A stretch of 53,062 bases of DNA. Source: Pseudonocardiales bacterium. GTDB lineage: Bacteria; Actinomycetota; Actinomycetes; Mycobacteriales; Pseudonocardiaceae. Every line of letters starts with the position of its first letter. Positions within the stretch are counted from its first letter, which is position 1. Location: contig JAFAPC010000087.1 of NCBI GenBank assembly GCA_019247305.1, positions 1 to 53,062 of the forward strand, read 5' to 3'. Shown here in pieces: positions 37,585 through 46,038 of the stretch. The position numbers were made by a program, and so were the translations under genes. The notes below the pieces were generated by a model. It was not told the DNA's origin, searched no databases, and worked only from the letters and a program-made list of their open reading frames with translations.

Positions 37585-37734
37585 ATGGCGGGGACGGTTC
37601 ACATCGGCACGTCGGCCACACGCCTCACCGATGTGACGTGGCGCAAGACAGTAGTGGTTAGCCGGGCAGTTGCCTTGAGGCCGCAGCACTGTAAAGAAGC
37701 TACCGTAAGCCTTGCGCGGATTCTCATGACCTGA
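37585..37734 (+). CDS. possible short protein, DUF397-like start
   Basis: A 49-codon frame with AAAGG nine bases before ATG 37585. The segment TRLTDVTWRK resembles the start of DUF397 proteins, but the rest (VVVSRAVALRPQHCKE) does not, so this may be a shifted remnant. Low confidence. Confidence 0.2.
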   Translation: MAGTVHIGTSATRLTDVTWRKTVVVSRAVALRPQHCKEATVSLARILMT

Positions 37735-37819
37735 GCGGTCCAGCGCTGGTTGACACTCAAGCCGGAACTAGGTAAATAGTTACGGACCGATGACATCGGC
37801 AATCAAAGGACGCGTAGCG

Positions 37820-38164
37820 ATGGATCGCACGAGAACCCGAGCACCATTTGTGACCTGGTTCACCTGTGGCTCTGAAAACGTAGACCACGCAATTAGCGAG
37901 GACGAGGTGATAACTGGGATATCGGAGGGCACCGGCCGGTACGCGGCCCTCTGTGGCGCGACGGTGTATGTCGCGTCCATGGTCTGCCCACCGGGCCGGC
38001 GTTGTCCCTCGTGCGAAGCCGCTGTTGTGTTGCTTATTGAGCGTGACGCGCCATCCCGAGACACCGGATTTCTCGGCCAGCTGTTTGGCCGTGGCCGGCA
38101 CCGCGAGAGTTCCTCACATTTCCTGGCTGGGGGGTGGAACCGGTTATTCGGACGGCGGAAGTAA
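37820..38164 (+). CDS. small Cys-rich actinobacterial protein, likely metal-binding
   Basis: A 114-residue protein. HAISEDEV...YAALCGATVYVASMVCPPGRRCPSCEAAV contains four cysteines and a His in the spacing of a zinc-ribbon-like family common in Pseudonocardiales. The basic C-terminal tail (GQLFGRGRHRESS, NRLFGRRK) could bind nucleic acid. ATG 37820 has AAGGA nine bases upstream, favoured over ATG 37790. Function unknown. Confidence 0.6.
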   Translation: MDRTRTRAPFVTWFTCGSENVDHAISEDEVITGISEGTGRYAALCGATVYVASMVCPPGRRCPSCEAAVVLLIERDAPSRDTGFLGQLFGRGRHRESSSHFLAGGWNRLFGRRK

Positions 38165-38189
38165 ATCGGCTAGCTCAGCGTTGCGCTGA

Positions 38190-38217
38190 CCGCGACTACC
38201 GCGTGCGGTAGTCGCGG
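38190..38217. terminator. 13-bp GC-rich hairpin over the AlkA-like stop codon
   Basis: Arms ccgcgactaccgc (38190-38202) and gcggtagtcgcgg (38205-38217) are perfectly complementary around a two-base loop. On the minus strand the stop codon TAG of the glycosylase lies inside the hairpin. Position suits a terminator for both this gene and the convergent small Cys-rich gene. Confidence 0.6.
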
Positions 38218-39110
38218 GGGTGCAGCCGGGGGCCAAAGCGGGGACGCCGGAACCCCGAGGCTTCGACATAGCGCACCGCCCGGTGCCGCTGAGGTGCGTA
38301 GGGCGCGAGAACCTCCAGCATGCCCGCATCGTCCAGTGGCCGGCCCACGAGCGCGTAACCGACGACGGAGGGGATGTGATAGTCGCCGACGCTCACCGCA
38401 TCGGCGTCCGCCCAGGCCCGCTGGGCCACCTCGGCGGCCGTCCACACCCCGATCCCGGGAACCGTGCGCAGCAGGTCACGGCCGGCTTGTCCGGCCAACG
38501 CCACCGCAGCTTCCAACCGGGGCGCCACCGCAGCGGCCGCCAGCAGAGTCCGGCGCCGGGATTGGTCCACCCCGGCTCGGTGCCACTCCCAATCGGGGAT
38601 CGCGCGCACCACCGCCGGGCTGGGCGGTACCCACAGCAGGGCGGGACCCGGTGCCCGTTCTCCGAAACGCCAGCACAGCTCCCGCCAGGAGCGTCGGGCC
38701 TCGACGCCGGTGACTTTCTGCTCCAGCACCGCGGCAAGGAGCACATCCCAGACCCGATGGGTGGCGCCCAGGCGCAGTCCGGGCATCCGGTGCCGGGCCT
38801 GCGCGATCAGCGGATGATGCGGCACGAAGGCGCTGTCGTCATCGTCGGCACCGAGGAGCGCGGGCAGCTGGTGCAGTGTCCAGGCAACGCCTGGTCCCCA
38901 TCCGGTGGCGTGCACCGTGCCGTCGGTGCTGCGCCGAAGCGCCAGCGTCGCCGCACCGGCCGGGGTGCTGCCGGCGCGCCACACCGTGCCCTCGGCATCT
39001 ACCCGCATCGTGGGGTCACCCCGGCCGCGGCGCAGCGGAGCCAGCACCGCCCGCAGATCCAGCGGGTACTCAGGGACCCAGGCTCGGTATGCCGGCGGTA
39101 ACTCAGGCAT
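38196..39110 (-). CDS. AlkA-like DNA glycosylase (HhH-GPD)
   Basis: Base-excision repair enzyme family removing alkylated bases. The 304-residue protein has a helix-hairpin-helix LLRTVPGIGVWTAAEVAQRA followed by the catalytic Asp in VSVGDYHIP. The N-terminal half (LRAVLAPLRRGRGDPTMR) is the AlkA-type fold. The family's 4Fe-4S cysteines are absent, consistent with AlkA rather than MutY/Nth. ATG 39110 overlaps the stop of the upstream rhamnosyltransferase by one base, so the two are cotranscribed. Confidence 0.87.
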   Translation of the reverse strand: MPELPPAYRAWVPEYPLDLRAVLAPLRRGRGDPTMRVDAEGTVWRAGSTPAGAATLALRRSTDGTVHATGWGPGVAWTLHQLPALLGADDDDSAFVPHHPLIAQARHRMPGLRLGATHRVWDVLLAAVLEQKVTGVEARRSWRELCWRFGERAPGPALLWVPPSPAVVRAIPDWEWHRAGVDQSRRRTLLAAAAVAPRLEAAVALAGQAGRDLLRTVPGIGVWTAAEVAQRAWADADAVSVGDYHIPSVVGYALVGRPLDDAGMLEVLAPYAPQRHRAVRYVEASGFRRPRFGPRLHPRDYRTR

Positions 39111-40021
39111 CAGCGCAGCAGCGCCCGCCGGGCCGCGTGACGGGCCAGCCACAGCCGGCCGGCCAGCCCAGCGCGCAGGGCCAACCGCAGCGGGGCGTAC
39201 CACGGGCCGGGATGGCGGTCAGCGAGGTAGCGGTAGGCGCTGCGGTGGTGCTCGGCGAGCATCTGCTCGGGAACTCGGCTGGTGGCGTGCCCGCCGAGGT
39301 GAGTGACTTCCGCGCTGGGCACGTAGACGTTGAGCCACCCGGCGCGACCCAGCCGCTCGCCGAGGTCGACGTCCTCGAAGTACATGAAATACCGGGAATC
39401 GAACCCGCCGATGGACTCGAAAGCGGCCCGGCGGAGCAGCAGGCACGATCCGGACAGCCACTGGGCGCTGCGCTCGCCCACGGCGGTGTCGGACTGCCGG
39501 TACGCGGCACTCCACGGGTTGCCCGGCCAGATCGGGCCGAGCACCGCGTGCCCGATGCCGCGGCCCAGGGCGGGCAGCAACCGCGCTGAGGGGTACACCG
39601 TCCCGTCCACTTGCCGGATCAGCGGCCCCAGTGCTCCTGCTCTGGGCCACCGCTGCCCGGCCGCGAGCAGCTCATCGAGGCTGCCGGGGTGCCACTCGAT
39701 GTCCGGGTTAGCCACCACCACCCAGCCCACCTCGGGTCCCCATTCGACGACCCCCCGGTTGGCGGCACTGCCGTATCCGACGTTCTCCCCTAGGCGCAGC
39801 AGCTGCACACCATCGCGGCGGGTGGCGCGCTCCGGGGCTCCGTCGGTGGATCCGTTGTCCACCAGCAGCACCCGCAGCGGCTGGCTAGTGGCTTTGAGGA
39901 CCGAATCCAGGAACGTCTCCAGCGTGTCGCCGGGCGAGTAGGTGACGGTGACGATAGCCAGTTCCTGACCGTAGCACCGGCCGTCGGAGTCGCGGGGGGG
40001 CACGGCGCTCGATTCTGCCAC
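39110..40021 (-). CDS. wbbL: GT2 rhamnosyltransferase, WbbL-like
   Basis: Probably adds L-rhamnose from dTDP-rhamnose to decaprenyl-diphospho-GlcNAc, making the linker that joins arabinogalactan to peptidoglycan. The 303-residue GT-A protein has LAIVTVTYSPGDTL, LLVDNGSTDGAPE, LGENVGYGSAANRG, NPDIEW as the metal site, GSCLLLRRAAFESIGGFD and YFEDVDLGERL. These match the mycobacterial WbbL pattern, and the locus follows fbiAB there too. Exact acceptor is inferred. Confidence 0.85.
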   Translation of the reverse strand: MAESSAVPPRDSDGRCYGQELAIVTVTYSPGDTLETFLDSVLKATSQPLRVLLVDNGSTDGAPERATRRDGVQLLRLGENVGYGSAANRGVVEWGPEVGWVVVANPDIEWHPGSLDELLAAGQRWPRAGALGPLIRQVDGTVYPSARLLPALGRGIGHAVLGPIWPGNPWSAAYRQSDTAVGERSAQWLSGSCLLLRRAAFESIGGFDSRYFMYFEDVDLGERLGRAGWLNVYVPSAEVTHLGGHATSRVPEQMLAEHHRSAYRYLADRHPGPWYAPLRLALRAGLAGRLWLARHAARRALLR

Positions 40022-40040
40022 CCTAGCCTGCGCCGCGGGC

Positions 40041-41198
40041 CTAGCGGGAGCGTCGGTGCATCACTGCGGCCCGGTGGTACGCCGCGCGGTGGCGCGCCGC
40101 GCTCGCCGCCCAGGAGAAGTCCTTGGCGCGCCGCTGCGCGGCGTTGGACAGCTCCGCCCGGCGGGCCGGGTCACCGAGCAGCTCGACGAGCCCGGCGGCG
40201 ATGTCCTCGGCGGCGATGCCGCAGTAGGCCACCGCGTCCCCACCCACTTCTGGAATCGCCAGCCGCCGCGTGGTGAGCACCGCCGCCCCGGTTGCCATCG
40301 CCTCCAGCACCGGCAGCCCGAATCCCTCCCCCAGCGACGGGTAGGCCACCACGGCCGCGCCGCCGAGGAAACCGGACAGCTGCGCCAGCGGAAGGTAGCC
40401 GGCCCGGATCACCTGGACCCGGTGCGGCACAGCCTGGAGTTCACGCTCCACCTGGCTGTCCCAGCCCGGCTGCCCAGCCAGGACCAGAGCCGGCGGATCG
40501 GACCGGCCCGCGAGAATCTGGCTGGCCAGGGCGAACCCCCGGATCAGCGCCGGCACGTTTTTGCGCGGCTCCAGAGCGCCGAGAAACGCCACATAGGGGC
40601 GCCAGCCCAGGCGCAGCCGGTGTCGGATCGCGGCTATCTCCGCTGGTGAAGGTGGGTGGAAGCAGTCGGCATCCACCCCGTGGGGCACCACGTGCAGGCG
40701 GTTACGCTCCGCGCCCGCAACACGCCCCAGCTCGCGAGCCGTCGCCTCGCTCGGGACCACGCAGACCTCGGCCCGGCGCAGCGAGGTCCGCGTCCAGACT
40801 CGGAAGAAACGGGCCTTGACTGGCGAGTGCACCCCGGGGTCGGTGAAGAACGTGGCATCGTGCAGCGTGACCACAGTGGCCGCCTGGCGAGCCAGCGGCA
40901 TCGTGTAGTGCGGGCAGTGCAGCACGTCCACCCGTGCCCGCCGGAGCAGCCAAGGCAGGGTGGTCTGCTCCCAAGTCAGCCGCGCGGTCCGGGCGACGAG
41001 TCGCTCCCTGGCCGCCAGCACGTCGGCGTGCGGGGCCAGCGCGGCGTAGAGCTCGGCGTCCCGCGGCTGGCACACCACCATGGGCGCGGCACCGTCAGCG
41101 TCGAGCGCCGCGACCAGACAGTCCACGTAGCGACCGACGCCACCCCGGTCGGCCGGCACCGCCGTCGCATCGATGAGCACCCGTGGCTCAGTGAGCAC
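40041..41198 (-). CDS. GT4-family glycosyltransferase
   Basis: A 385-residue GT-B enzyme. The N-terminal Rossmann half starts RVLIDATAVPADRGGVGRYV. The C-terminal GT1-type domain has FLGALEPRKNVPALIRGFA, then VIRAGYLPLAQLSGFLGGAAVVAYPSLGEGFGLPVLEAMATGA with the conserved E-x7-E. GTG 41198 starts ten bases after the stop of a related gene upstream on the same strand, so both arose by duplication or act in sequence. Sugar and acceptor unknown; mannosyl or rhamnosyl transfer is likely. Confidence 0.88.
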   Translation of the reverse strand: MLTEPRVLIDATAVPADRGGVGRYVDCLVAALDADGAAPMVVCQPRDAELYAALAPHADVLAARERLVARTARLTWEQTTLPWLLRRARVDVLHCPHYTMPLARQAATVVTLHDATFFTDPGVHSPVKARFFRVWTRTSLRRAEVCVVPSEATARELGRVAGAERNRLHVVPHGVDADCFHPPSPAEIAAIRHRLRLGWRPYVAFLGALEPRKNVPALIRGFALASQILAGRSDPPALVLAGQPGWDSQVERELQAVPHRVQVIRAGYLPLAQLSGFLGGAAVVAYPSLGEGFGLPVLEAMATGAAVLTTRRLAIPEVGGDAVAYCGIAAEDIAAGLVELLGDPARRAELSNAAQRRAKDFSWAASAARHRAAYHRAAVMHRRSR

Positions 41199-41207
41199 GC
41201 AGGGAGT

Positions 41208-42389
41208 TTAGGAGATAACGCGGCGTGGTTGGCCCTGGCGTAGCTCTCGGCCCTGGCGTAGCTCAAGGTGCACCGACCACACCCGGCGGGCGGTGCGCTC
41301 CCAGCTGAACTGCGCCGCCCGTCGCCGGCCCGCGGCGCTCATCGCCTGCGCCGCGGCGGGGTCGGACAGCACCGTGCGCAGGGCGGCCGCCAGGGCGGCG
41401 GCGTCGTTGCGCGCGACCGTCACACCGGCGCCCCCGGCGACTTCCACGAGCGCGGGGACGTCGGAATGCACCACCGGCACCCCGGCCGCCATCGCCTCCA
41501 GCACCGGCAGCCCGAACCCCTCCGCCACGCTGGGTGCCGCGAGCACCGCGGCGCGGTGCAGCACGACGGCCAGCTCCTGGTCGGTGATCCGGCCCAGCAG
41601 GTGCACCCGGGCCGGCTCCAACCCGAAGCGCCTAGCCAACGCGGCCGGATCCACCTGCCCCCAGCCCGGTTGGCCGGCCAGCACCACCGGCAGATCCGGG
41701 GCGTCCGGTGTGGCCAGCGCGCCCAGCAGCGTCTCGATCCCCTTGCGCGGTTCCAGGGTGCCCAGCGCCAGCACGTAACGCGGTGGCAGGCCCAGCCCGG
41801 TGGCGATGCGCGCAGCGTCGGCCGGCAGCCGAGTCACCGCCGCGGTGACCCCTTCGCCGACCACGTGCACCCGAGCCGGGCAGGGCACGTGCCGCGGCAG
41901 GTCGTGGGCGACCGCGGCGGTGGGCACCACCAGGGCATCGGCCCGCCGCGCCGCCCTCCCGATCATCCGGCGGTGCCAGCCCACCCCGCGCCGACTCAGC
42001 CCCTCAGGATGAGTCCAGGGCACCGTGTCGTGCACCGTGACCACCAGCTCGCAGCCGCGGCGGGGACCGGGCGGGGCCAGCGGGGTGGGGGCGTGCACGG
42101 CGTCACCGCCCGGCCACAGCGGCACCCCCCACCCCGGGAGCCGCCGGCAGGGAAGCCAGCAGTCCCAGGCCGCGACGAGCGCCTGGCGGGGCAGCGGCAG
42201 CAGGTGCGGCCCCTCCACTTCGGGGATGATCGCCGGGGTGGGGTCGGCGTGCCAGGCCACCGCGCTGCCCACCGTCCAGCCGGCCGGCGCGGTGGCGGCC
42301 AGGGCCGCGGTGAGCTCGCGGGAGTACCGCCCGGTACCCCCCGGCACCGGCGCGAGCAGCTGCTCCAGCAGGACCACCAGCTTGGGCAC
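41208..42389 (-). CDS. GT4-family glycosyltransferase, second copy
   Basis: A 393-residue GT-B enzyme related to its neighbour: GGTGRYSRELTAAL in the N-terminal half, ALGTLEPRKGIETLLGALA, VHLLGRITDQELAVVLHRAAVLAAPSVAEGFGLPVLEAMAAGVPVV in the C-terminal half. GTG 42389 begins PKLVVLLEQL. The C-terminal tail contains two ELRQG repeats (residues 378-388). The start region is duplicated 2.15 kb downstream (44525-44565), which marks an insertion between this gene and the GT2 gene at 44575. Confidence 0.88.
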   Translation of the reverse strand: MPKLVVLLEQLLAPVPGGTGRYSRELTAALAATAPAGWTVGSAVAWHADPTPAIIPEVEGPHLLPLPRQALVAAWDCWLPCRRLPGWGVPLWPGGDAVHAPTPLAPPGPRRGCELVVTVHDTVPWTHPEGLSRRGVGWHRRMIGRAARRADALVVPTAAVAHDLPRHVPCPARVHVVGEGVTAAVTRLPADAARIATGLGLPPRYVLALGTLEPRKGIETLLGALATPDAPDLPVVLAGQPGWGQVDPAALARRFGLEPARVHLLGRITDQELAVVLHRAAVLAAPSVAEGFGLPVLEAMAAGVPVVHSDVPALVEVAGGAGVTVARNDAAALAAALRTVLSDPAAAQAMSAAGRRRAAQFSWERTARRVWSVHLELRQGRELRQGQPRRVIS

Positions 42390-42414
42390 GCGGGGCAGTG
42401 TGGCACGGGTAGCC
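42374..42414. repeat. left copy of direct repeat flanking the 2.1-kb solA insertion
   Basis: The stretch ccagcttggg...cggggcagtgtggcacgggtagcc matches 44525-44565 (ccagcttgag...cggggagtgtggcacgggtagcc), with an 18-base exact core agtgtggcacgggtagcc. The left copy includes the start codons of the GT4 gene. The right copy sits just before the GT2 start and keeps a remnant of the same GT4 start. This shows that 42415-44524 was inserted. Confidence 0.85.
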
Positions 42415-42443
42415 GACCGGCGCTACGGGTCCCCGCGCGATCT

Positions 42444-42931
42444 CAGTTCGGCCTCAGCGCCGGGGACAAGCGGGCCACCTGGCAGGCGTTCCACCAAGCA
42501 GGCGCGCTACTCGGCTCCACCCAGCACGACGACGATCCACCCTGGCTCAGCTTCTGGGACGAGGCAGACCTCGCCACCTGCGAGGTGCGCGCAGCTCTGC
42601 AGCTGGGGGAGTTTGCGACCGCGGAACGCAGCAGCCGCACCGCCCTTGCCACGGTCCGGCCGGAGTACCCGCGAACCGCGCCTCCTACCTAGCCAGCCGC
42701 GCCGAGGTGCTGGTCAAGCAACGGAACATCGAGGAAGCCGTCTGCACCGCCACGCAGGCTATAGCAGCTGCGAGTGAGATGAGCTCCAGCCGGATCCATG
42801 CGCGTATTGGCCAGGTGCGGGCCGAGCTTGCCCGTTACTCGGATCAGCCGACGGTCGCGGAGTTCCTCGACGCCTCCGCCGAAATACTGCCGAGGGTTCA
42901 CCCCGGGACAAGGCCCGGCGTCGGCGCCTAA
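42444..42931 (+). pseudogene. XRE-TPR regulator C-terminal fragment, frameshifted
   Basis: The plus strand encodes FGLSAGDKRATWQAFHQAGALLGSTQ and ATCEVRAALQLGEFATAERSS. After one frame change near 42675 it continues NRASYLASRAEVLVKQRNIEEAVCTATQAI to PGVGA at 42931. This is the typical TPR end of actinobacterial XRE regulators. The helix-turn-helix half is missing. It lies at the left edge of the inserted segment. Confidence 0.75.
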
Positions 42932-43086
42932 CGCGCTGCTTGGCAACGGGTTCCCTCGGCCGGGAACGGTAACCCGCTGCGCCCTCGTCGGTGAACCTGC
43001 CAGCTGAATCGCTCGACGGCCAAGCCCGGGGCCAGCCCGCTACGCTGGCTATGCACTCGCAAAACAGGAGGGTGGGCGGGGTGACC

Positions 43087-43338
43087 ATGAGCCGCGACAC
43101 GTCAGACCAAACCCCGAAACGGCACCGCATTCAACTCGCTGAGCTGCGGGTTCACGCCGAGGAGTTCCTGGTGCCCGGGTCCGACCGGGCCATCGCCGCT
43201 GGCTGCACCTGCAGCCCGGAACGCAACAACCATGGACGGGGCATCGACCAACCTGATGGCCATGTCATTTTGATCGTGGCCGACCACTGCCCGCTGCATA
43301 CGCTGATCTGCGGCCCGGTCGATCCGTTCGACGACTGA
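43087..43338 (+). CDS. small protein with Cys/His motif, unknown function
   Basis: An 83-residue protein. AAGCTCSPERNNHGRG and IVADHCPLHT hold three Cys and three His, a pattern I associate with short actinobacterial proteins found beside XRE regulators. Start ATG 43087 (GGTGACC upstream, GGAGGGTG further away); a GTG two codons earlier is possible. It ends 11 bases before the oxidase gene. No function is known to me. Confidence 0.55.
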   Translation: MSRDTSDQTPKRHRIQLAELRVHAEEFLVPGSDRAIAAGCTCSPERNNHGRGIDQPDGHVILIVADHCPLHTLICGPVDPFDD

Positions 43339-43349
43339 ATCCCACTGCC

Positions 43350-44465
43350 GTGGAGTCAGTTGAGGTCGTCGTCCTTGGCGCGGGCGTGATGGGTGCCGCG
43401 ACCGCGTGGCGTCTGGCCGGGCGCGGCCGTGAGGTAGCACTGATTGAGCGTTTCCGGATCGGCCACCACCAAGGCTCGTCACACGGCCCCACCAGGGTAT
43501 TCCGCTACTCCTACGCCGACCCGCTGCATGTGCGCATGGCGCGGCGCGTGCTGCCGATGTGGCGTGAGCTAGAGGATGAAGCTGGCCAGTCGCTGCTCGA
43601 CCTGTGCGGAGGGATTGATATCGGTCCCCGGGCGGCGCTTGAACCGCTGGCGCGCGCGCTCGGCGAGGGCGGCGCACAGATCGACTGGGTGGAGCGCGTG
43701 GCGGACAGGTTTCCCGGCGTGCGTACCGATGGCCCAGCGCTATTCTCGCCGCATACCGGCGCTATCGCGGCAGCCGCGTCAGTGCGCGCGATGGTGCGCC
43801 TCGCCGCCGAACGGAACGTGCGCGTCGTGGAGGAAACGCCGGCACGGATTGAGCGTGCGGACGACAGCGGCGTCATGCTCGATGTCGGGGGCGAACGGCT
43901 GTCGGCGTGCCGATGTGTGCTTGCGGTCGGCGCGTGGACGGGCGAGCTCGCCACGTCGCACGTGCCCTGGATCCCGTTGGGGGTGACGCGGGAGCAGATC
44001 GTTTACGTCGAGCAGCGCGCGGATTTCCCGGTCGTCATCGACCGGAGCACCGCGCCGTGCTTCCGGTACGCGATACCGCAGCGTTTCGGCGCCCCCGGTG
44101 TTCGGGCTGGCCAGCATGGGACCGGACCGGGCGTCTTACCCGACGAGCCGCGCCGGGACGACCAGGCCACCGTCTCGCGCGTGATCGACTTCATCGCCGA
44201 GTCGATTCCGGCCGCCGGTACGGAACCGGCTGCGCTGGAGACGTGCCTGTATACGAACACGCCCGATCACGACTTCGTCCTCGACCAGGTAGGTCCCCTG
44301 GTGGTCGCCTCGCCCTGCAGCGGGCACGGCTTCAAGTTCGCGCCGCTCGTCGGTGAGATCTGTGCACAGCTTGCGCTTGGTGAGGATCCGGAGATGGACC
44401 TGTCGCGCTTCTCCCTCACCCGCTTCCAGCCCGCGACGATGATGCCACCACATCGGCGGGCATAG
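43350..44465 (+). CDS. N-methyltryptophan/sarcosine oxidase-like flavoenzyme
   Basis: Flavoprotein of the monomeric sarcosine oxidase family that oxidises N-methyl amino acids with oxygen, giving formaldehyde and peroxide. The 371-residue protein has the FAD fold VLGAGVMGAATAW at 8-20, GSSHGPTRVFRYSY, and near the C-terminus the covalent FAD site SPCSGHGFKFAP with its Cys. CLYTNTPDHDFVLD precedes that site as in the family. Start GTG 43350. It is the main gene of the insertion between the GT4 and GT2 genes; substrate unknown. Confidence 0.9.
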   Translation: MESVEVVVLGAGVMGAATAWRLAGRGREVALIERFRIGHHQGSSHGPTRVFRYSYADPLHVRMARRVLPMWRELEDEAGQSLLDLCGGIDIGPRAALEPLARALGEGGAQIDWVERVADRFPGVRTDGPALFSPHTGAIAAAASVRAMVRLAAERNVRVVEETPARIERADDSGVMLDVGGERLSACRCVLAVGAWTGELATSHVPWIPLGVTREQIVYVEQRADFPVVIDRSTAPCFRYAIPQRFGAPGVRAGQHGTGPGVLPDEPRRDDQATVSRVIDFIAESIPAAGTEPAALETCLYTNTPDHDFVLDQVGPLVVASPCSGHGFKFAPLVGEICAQLALGEDPEMDLSRFSLTRFQPATMMPPHRRA

Positions 44466-44524
44466 ACGCCGCTTCAACACGGAGTGCGGCATATCCGAGG
44501 CACTGCCCTCCTGTCGTGGAGCTG

Positions 44525-44565
44525 CACCAGCTTGAGCGAACGCGGGGAGTGTGGCACGGGTAGCC
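44525..44565. repeat. right copy of direct repeat flanking the solA insertion
   Basis: Second copy of the approximately 41-base repeat described at 42374-42414. It differs by a few substitutions and one or two single-base indels. It carries a dead remnant of the GT4 start just upstream of the GT2 gene. Confidence 0.85.
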
Positions 44566-44574
44566 TCACGCCCC

Positions 44575-45498
44575 GTGTCCGCAGCAGCCCGCACCACGGT
44601 GGTCGTGGTCACCTGGCGAGGTCGCGGTCTGATCGGGCGCTGCCTGGACGCGCTGGCCGCCCAGACCTGTGCACACCACGTGCTGGTGGTCGACAACGCC
44701 TCGACCGATGGCACCGCTGCGGAAATCGCTGGGCATCCGGTTGGCCCCCGGGTGCTGCGGCTAGGCCGCAACATCGGCTACGCGGGCGCCCTTGCTGCGG
44801 CGTTGCCGCACGTCGAGACCCCCTTGATGGCCTGGCTCAACGATGACGCGCAGCCGGAACCGGGGTGGCTTGCGGCGCTGGAGCAGGCGCTGGGCGACGA
44901 TGACGCGGCCGCCGCGGCGGCGTCCGTGCTGTACGCCGCAAACGGCACGGTGACCTCCACCGGCGTGGCGCTCACCCACCTGGGGTACGGGCGGGACACC
45001 ACCGGGGCGCGACCGTTCGGCTTCTGCGGCGGGGCGGCGTTGCTGCGCACCGACGCGCTGCGCGCCATCGGCGGCGTGGCCGGCTCGCTGTTCTGCTACT
45101 ACGAGGACACCGACACGTCGTGGCGGTTGCGGCTGGCGGGCTACCGGATCCTCGCCGTGCTCGGCGCCCGGGTCCGGCACCTCGGGGGCGCCTCAGCCCG
45201 GCACGGCACGCCGGGCTTCCACCGCTGGAACGAACGCAACCGACTGCTCGTGCTGCTGCGCTGCGCACCGGTCACGGTGGCAGCCCGGGAACTGGCCCGC
45301 TTCATCGGGCTGACCCTGGTGCTGCCCTGGCGCCGAGGTCACCCCCGCACTCCCAACTTCACGCTGCGGCTCCGCCTCCAGGTGCTCACAGAAGTCGCGG
45401 CCCGACTGCCGGCAACCCTGATCGCGCGGCGCCGGATTGGCCGCCACGCCACCGTCACCCGCGCAGAGATCTGGTCCACCTGGGCCGATAGGCCCTGA
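44575..45498 (+). CDS. GT2-family glycosyltransferase
   Basis: A 307-residue GT-A enzyme from GTG 44575 (a GTG eight codons upstream at 44551 lies in the repeat). Motifs are TTVVVVTWRGRG, VVDNASTDGTAAE, LGRNIGYAGALAAAL, MAWLNDDAQPEPGWL as the metal site, FCGGAALLRTDALRAIGG and YYEDTDTSWRLRLAG. The C-terminal 60 residues (LARFIGLTLVLPWRR) hold an amphipathic or membrane-associated helix. It was probably divergent from the GT4 pair before the insertion. Its 3' end is duplicated at 51097-51186. Confidence 0.88.
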   Translation: MSAAARTTVVVVTWRGRGLIGRCLDALAAQTCAHHVLVVDNASTDGTAAEIAGHPVGPRVLRLGRNIGYAGALAAALPHVETPLMAWLNDDAQPEPGWLAALEQALGDDDAAAAAASVLYAANGTVTSTGVALTHLGYGRDTTGARPFGFCGGAALLRTDALRAIGGVAGSLFCYYEDTDTSWRLRLAGYRILAVLGARVRHLGGASARHGTPGFHRWNERNRLLVLLRCAPVTVAARELARFIGLTLVLPWRRGHPRTPNFTLRLRLQVLTEVAARLPATLIARRRIGRHATVTRAEIWSTWADRP

Positions 45499-45530
45499 GC
45501 GCCTCCGCCCGGCTCATCCCAGCGCGGCGT
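45441..45530. repeat. left copy of long direct repeat bounding the 5.6-kb island
   Basis: The 3' end of the GT2 gene and its flank (ccgccacgccaccgtcaccc... to cagcgcggcg) recur at 51097-51186 with few differences; 26 consecutive bases match exactly at the left end. Between the two copies lies the AT-richer MazG/radical SAM/kinase island. This could be an attachment-site duplication or the result of recombination between GT2 copies. Confidence 0.85.
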
Positions 45531-45675
45531 TGGTGCCAGTAGGCCGAAGCAGGCGAACCTTGTCGCTGTCCACAGCTTCTGACGCGAACTGCCACGCTTA
45601 TCCCCAGGCAGCGGCTTGTGGTGCAGGTAGCGCTCCCCAAGCAGGCACGGCTAGGGTACGCCTGATGATCTACTT

Positions 45676-46038
45676 ATGAACCAAAACGTGCTATCACCTG
45701 ATTTGACCGTTCGTGACCTGAACGAGTGGGCCACGATGCAGTCGGGACGCTTACGTCGTGCCCTCGGAAGCGACGCGAGCAGCCAACCTGTTTTTGTCCT
45801 CGCCCAGGCGGTGAAGCTCGCTGAGGAAGTCGGTGAGCTGCACGCCGAAGTCTTAGGCCACGCCGGCTATCAGCGAGCAAGTAAGGATCAGCGCTTTACT
45901 ACCGAGTCCATATCCAGCGAACTTGCTGACGTGATGATTTGTGTCGCCATCCTGGCCAGTTCACACGACATCGATCTCGGTCAGGCTCTGGCGTCAAAGA
46001 TCGAAAAGATCAATGCGCGCCACACGAACAACGCCTAG
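45676..46038 (+). CDS. MazG-like nucleotide pyrophosphohydrolase
   Basis: All-alpha NTP pyrophosphatase fold, 120 residues. The metal motif EExxE is at 50-54 (KLAEEVGELHAE) and ExxD at 82-85 (SELADVMICVAILA), so the active site is intact. MazG-like enzymes hydrolyse NTPs or damaged nucleotides to the monophosphate. Start ATG 45676. The stop overlaps the stop of the opposite-strand DEDD-like gene by two bases. It is the first gene inside the island and its base composition is lower than that of the GT2 gene before it. It may act on the same nucleotides as the kinase and radical SAM proteins nearby. Confidence 0.85.
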   Translation: MNQNVLSPDLTVRDLNEWATMQSGRLRRALGSDASSQPVFVLAQAVKLAEEVGELHAEVLGHAGYQRASKDQRFTTESISSELADVMICVAILASSHDIDLGQALASKIEKINARHTNNA

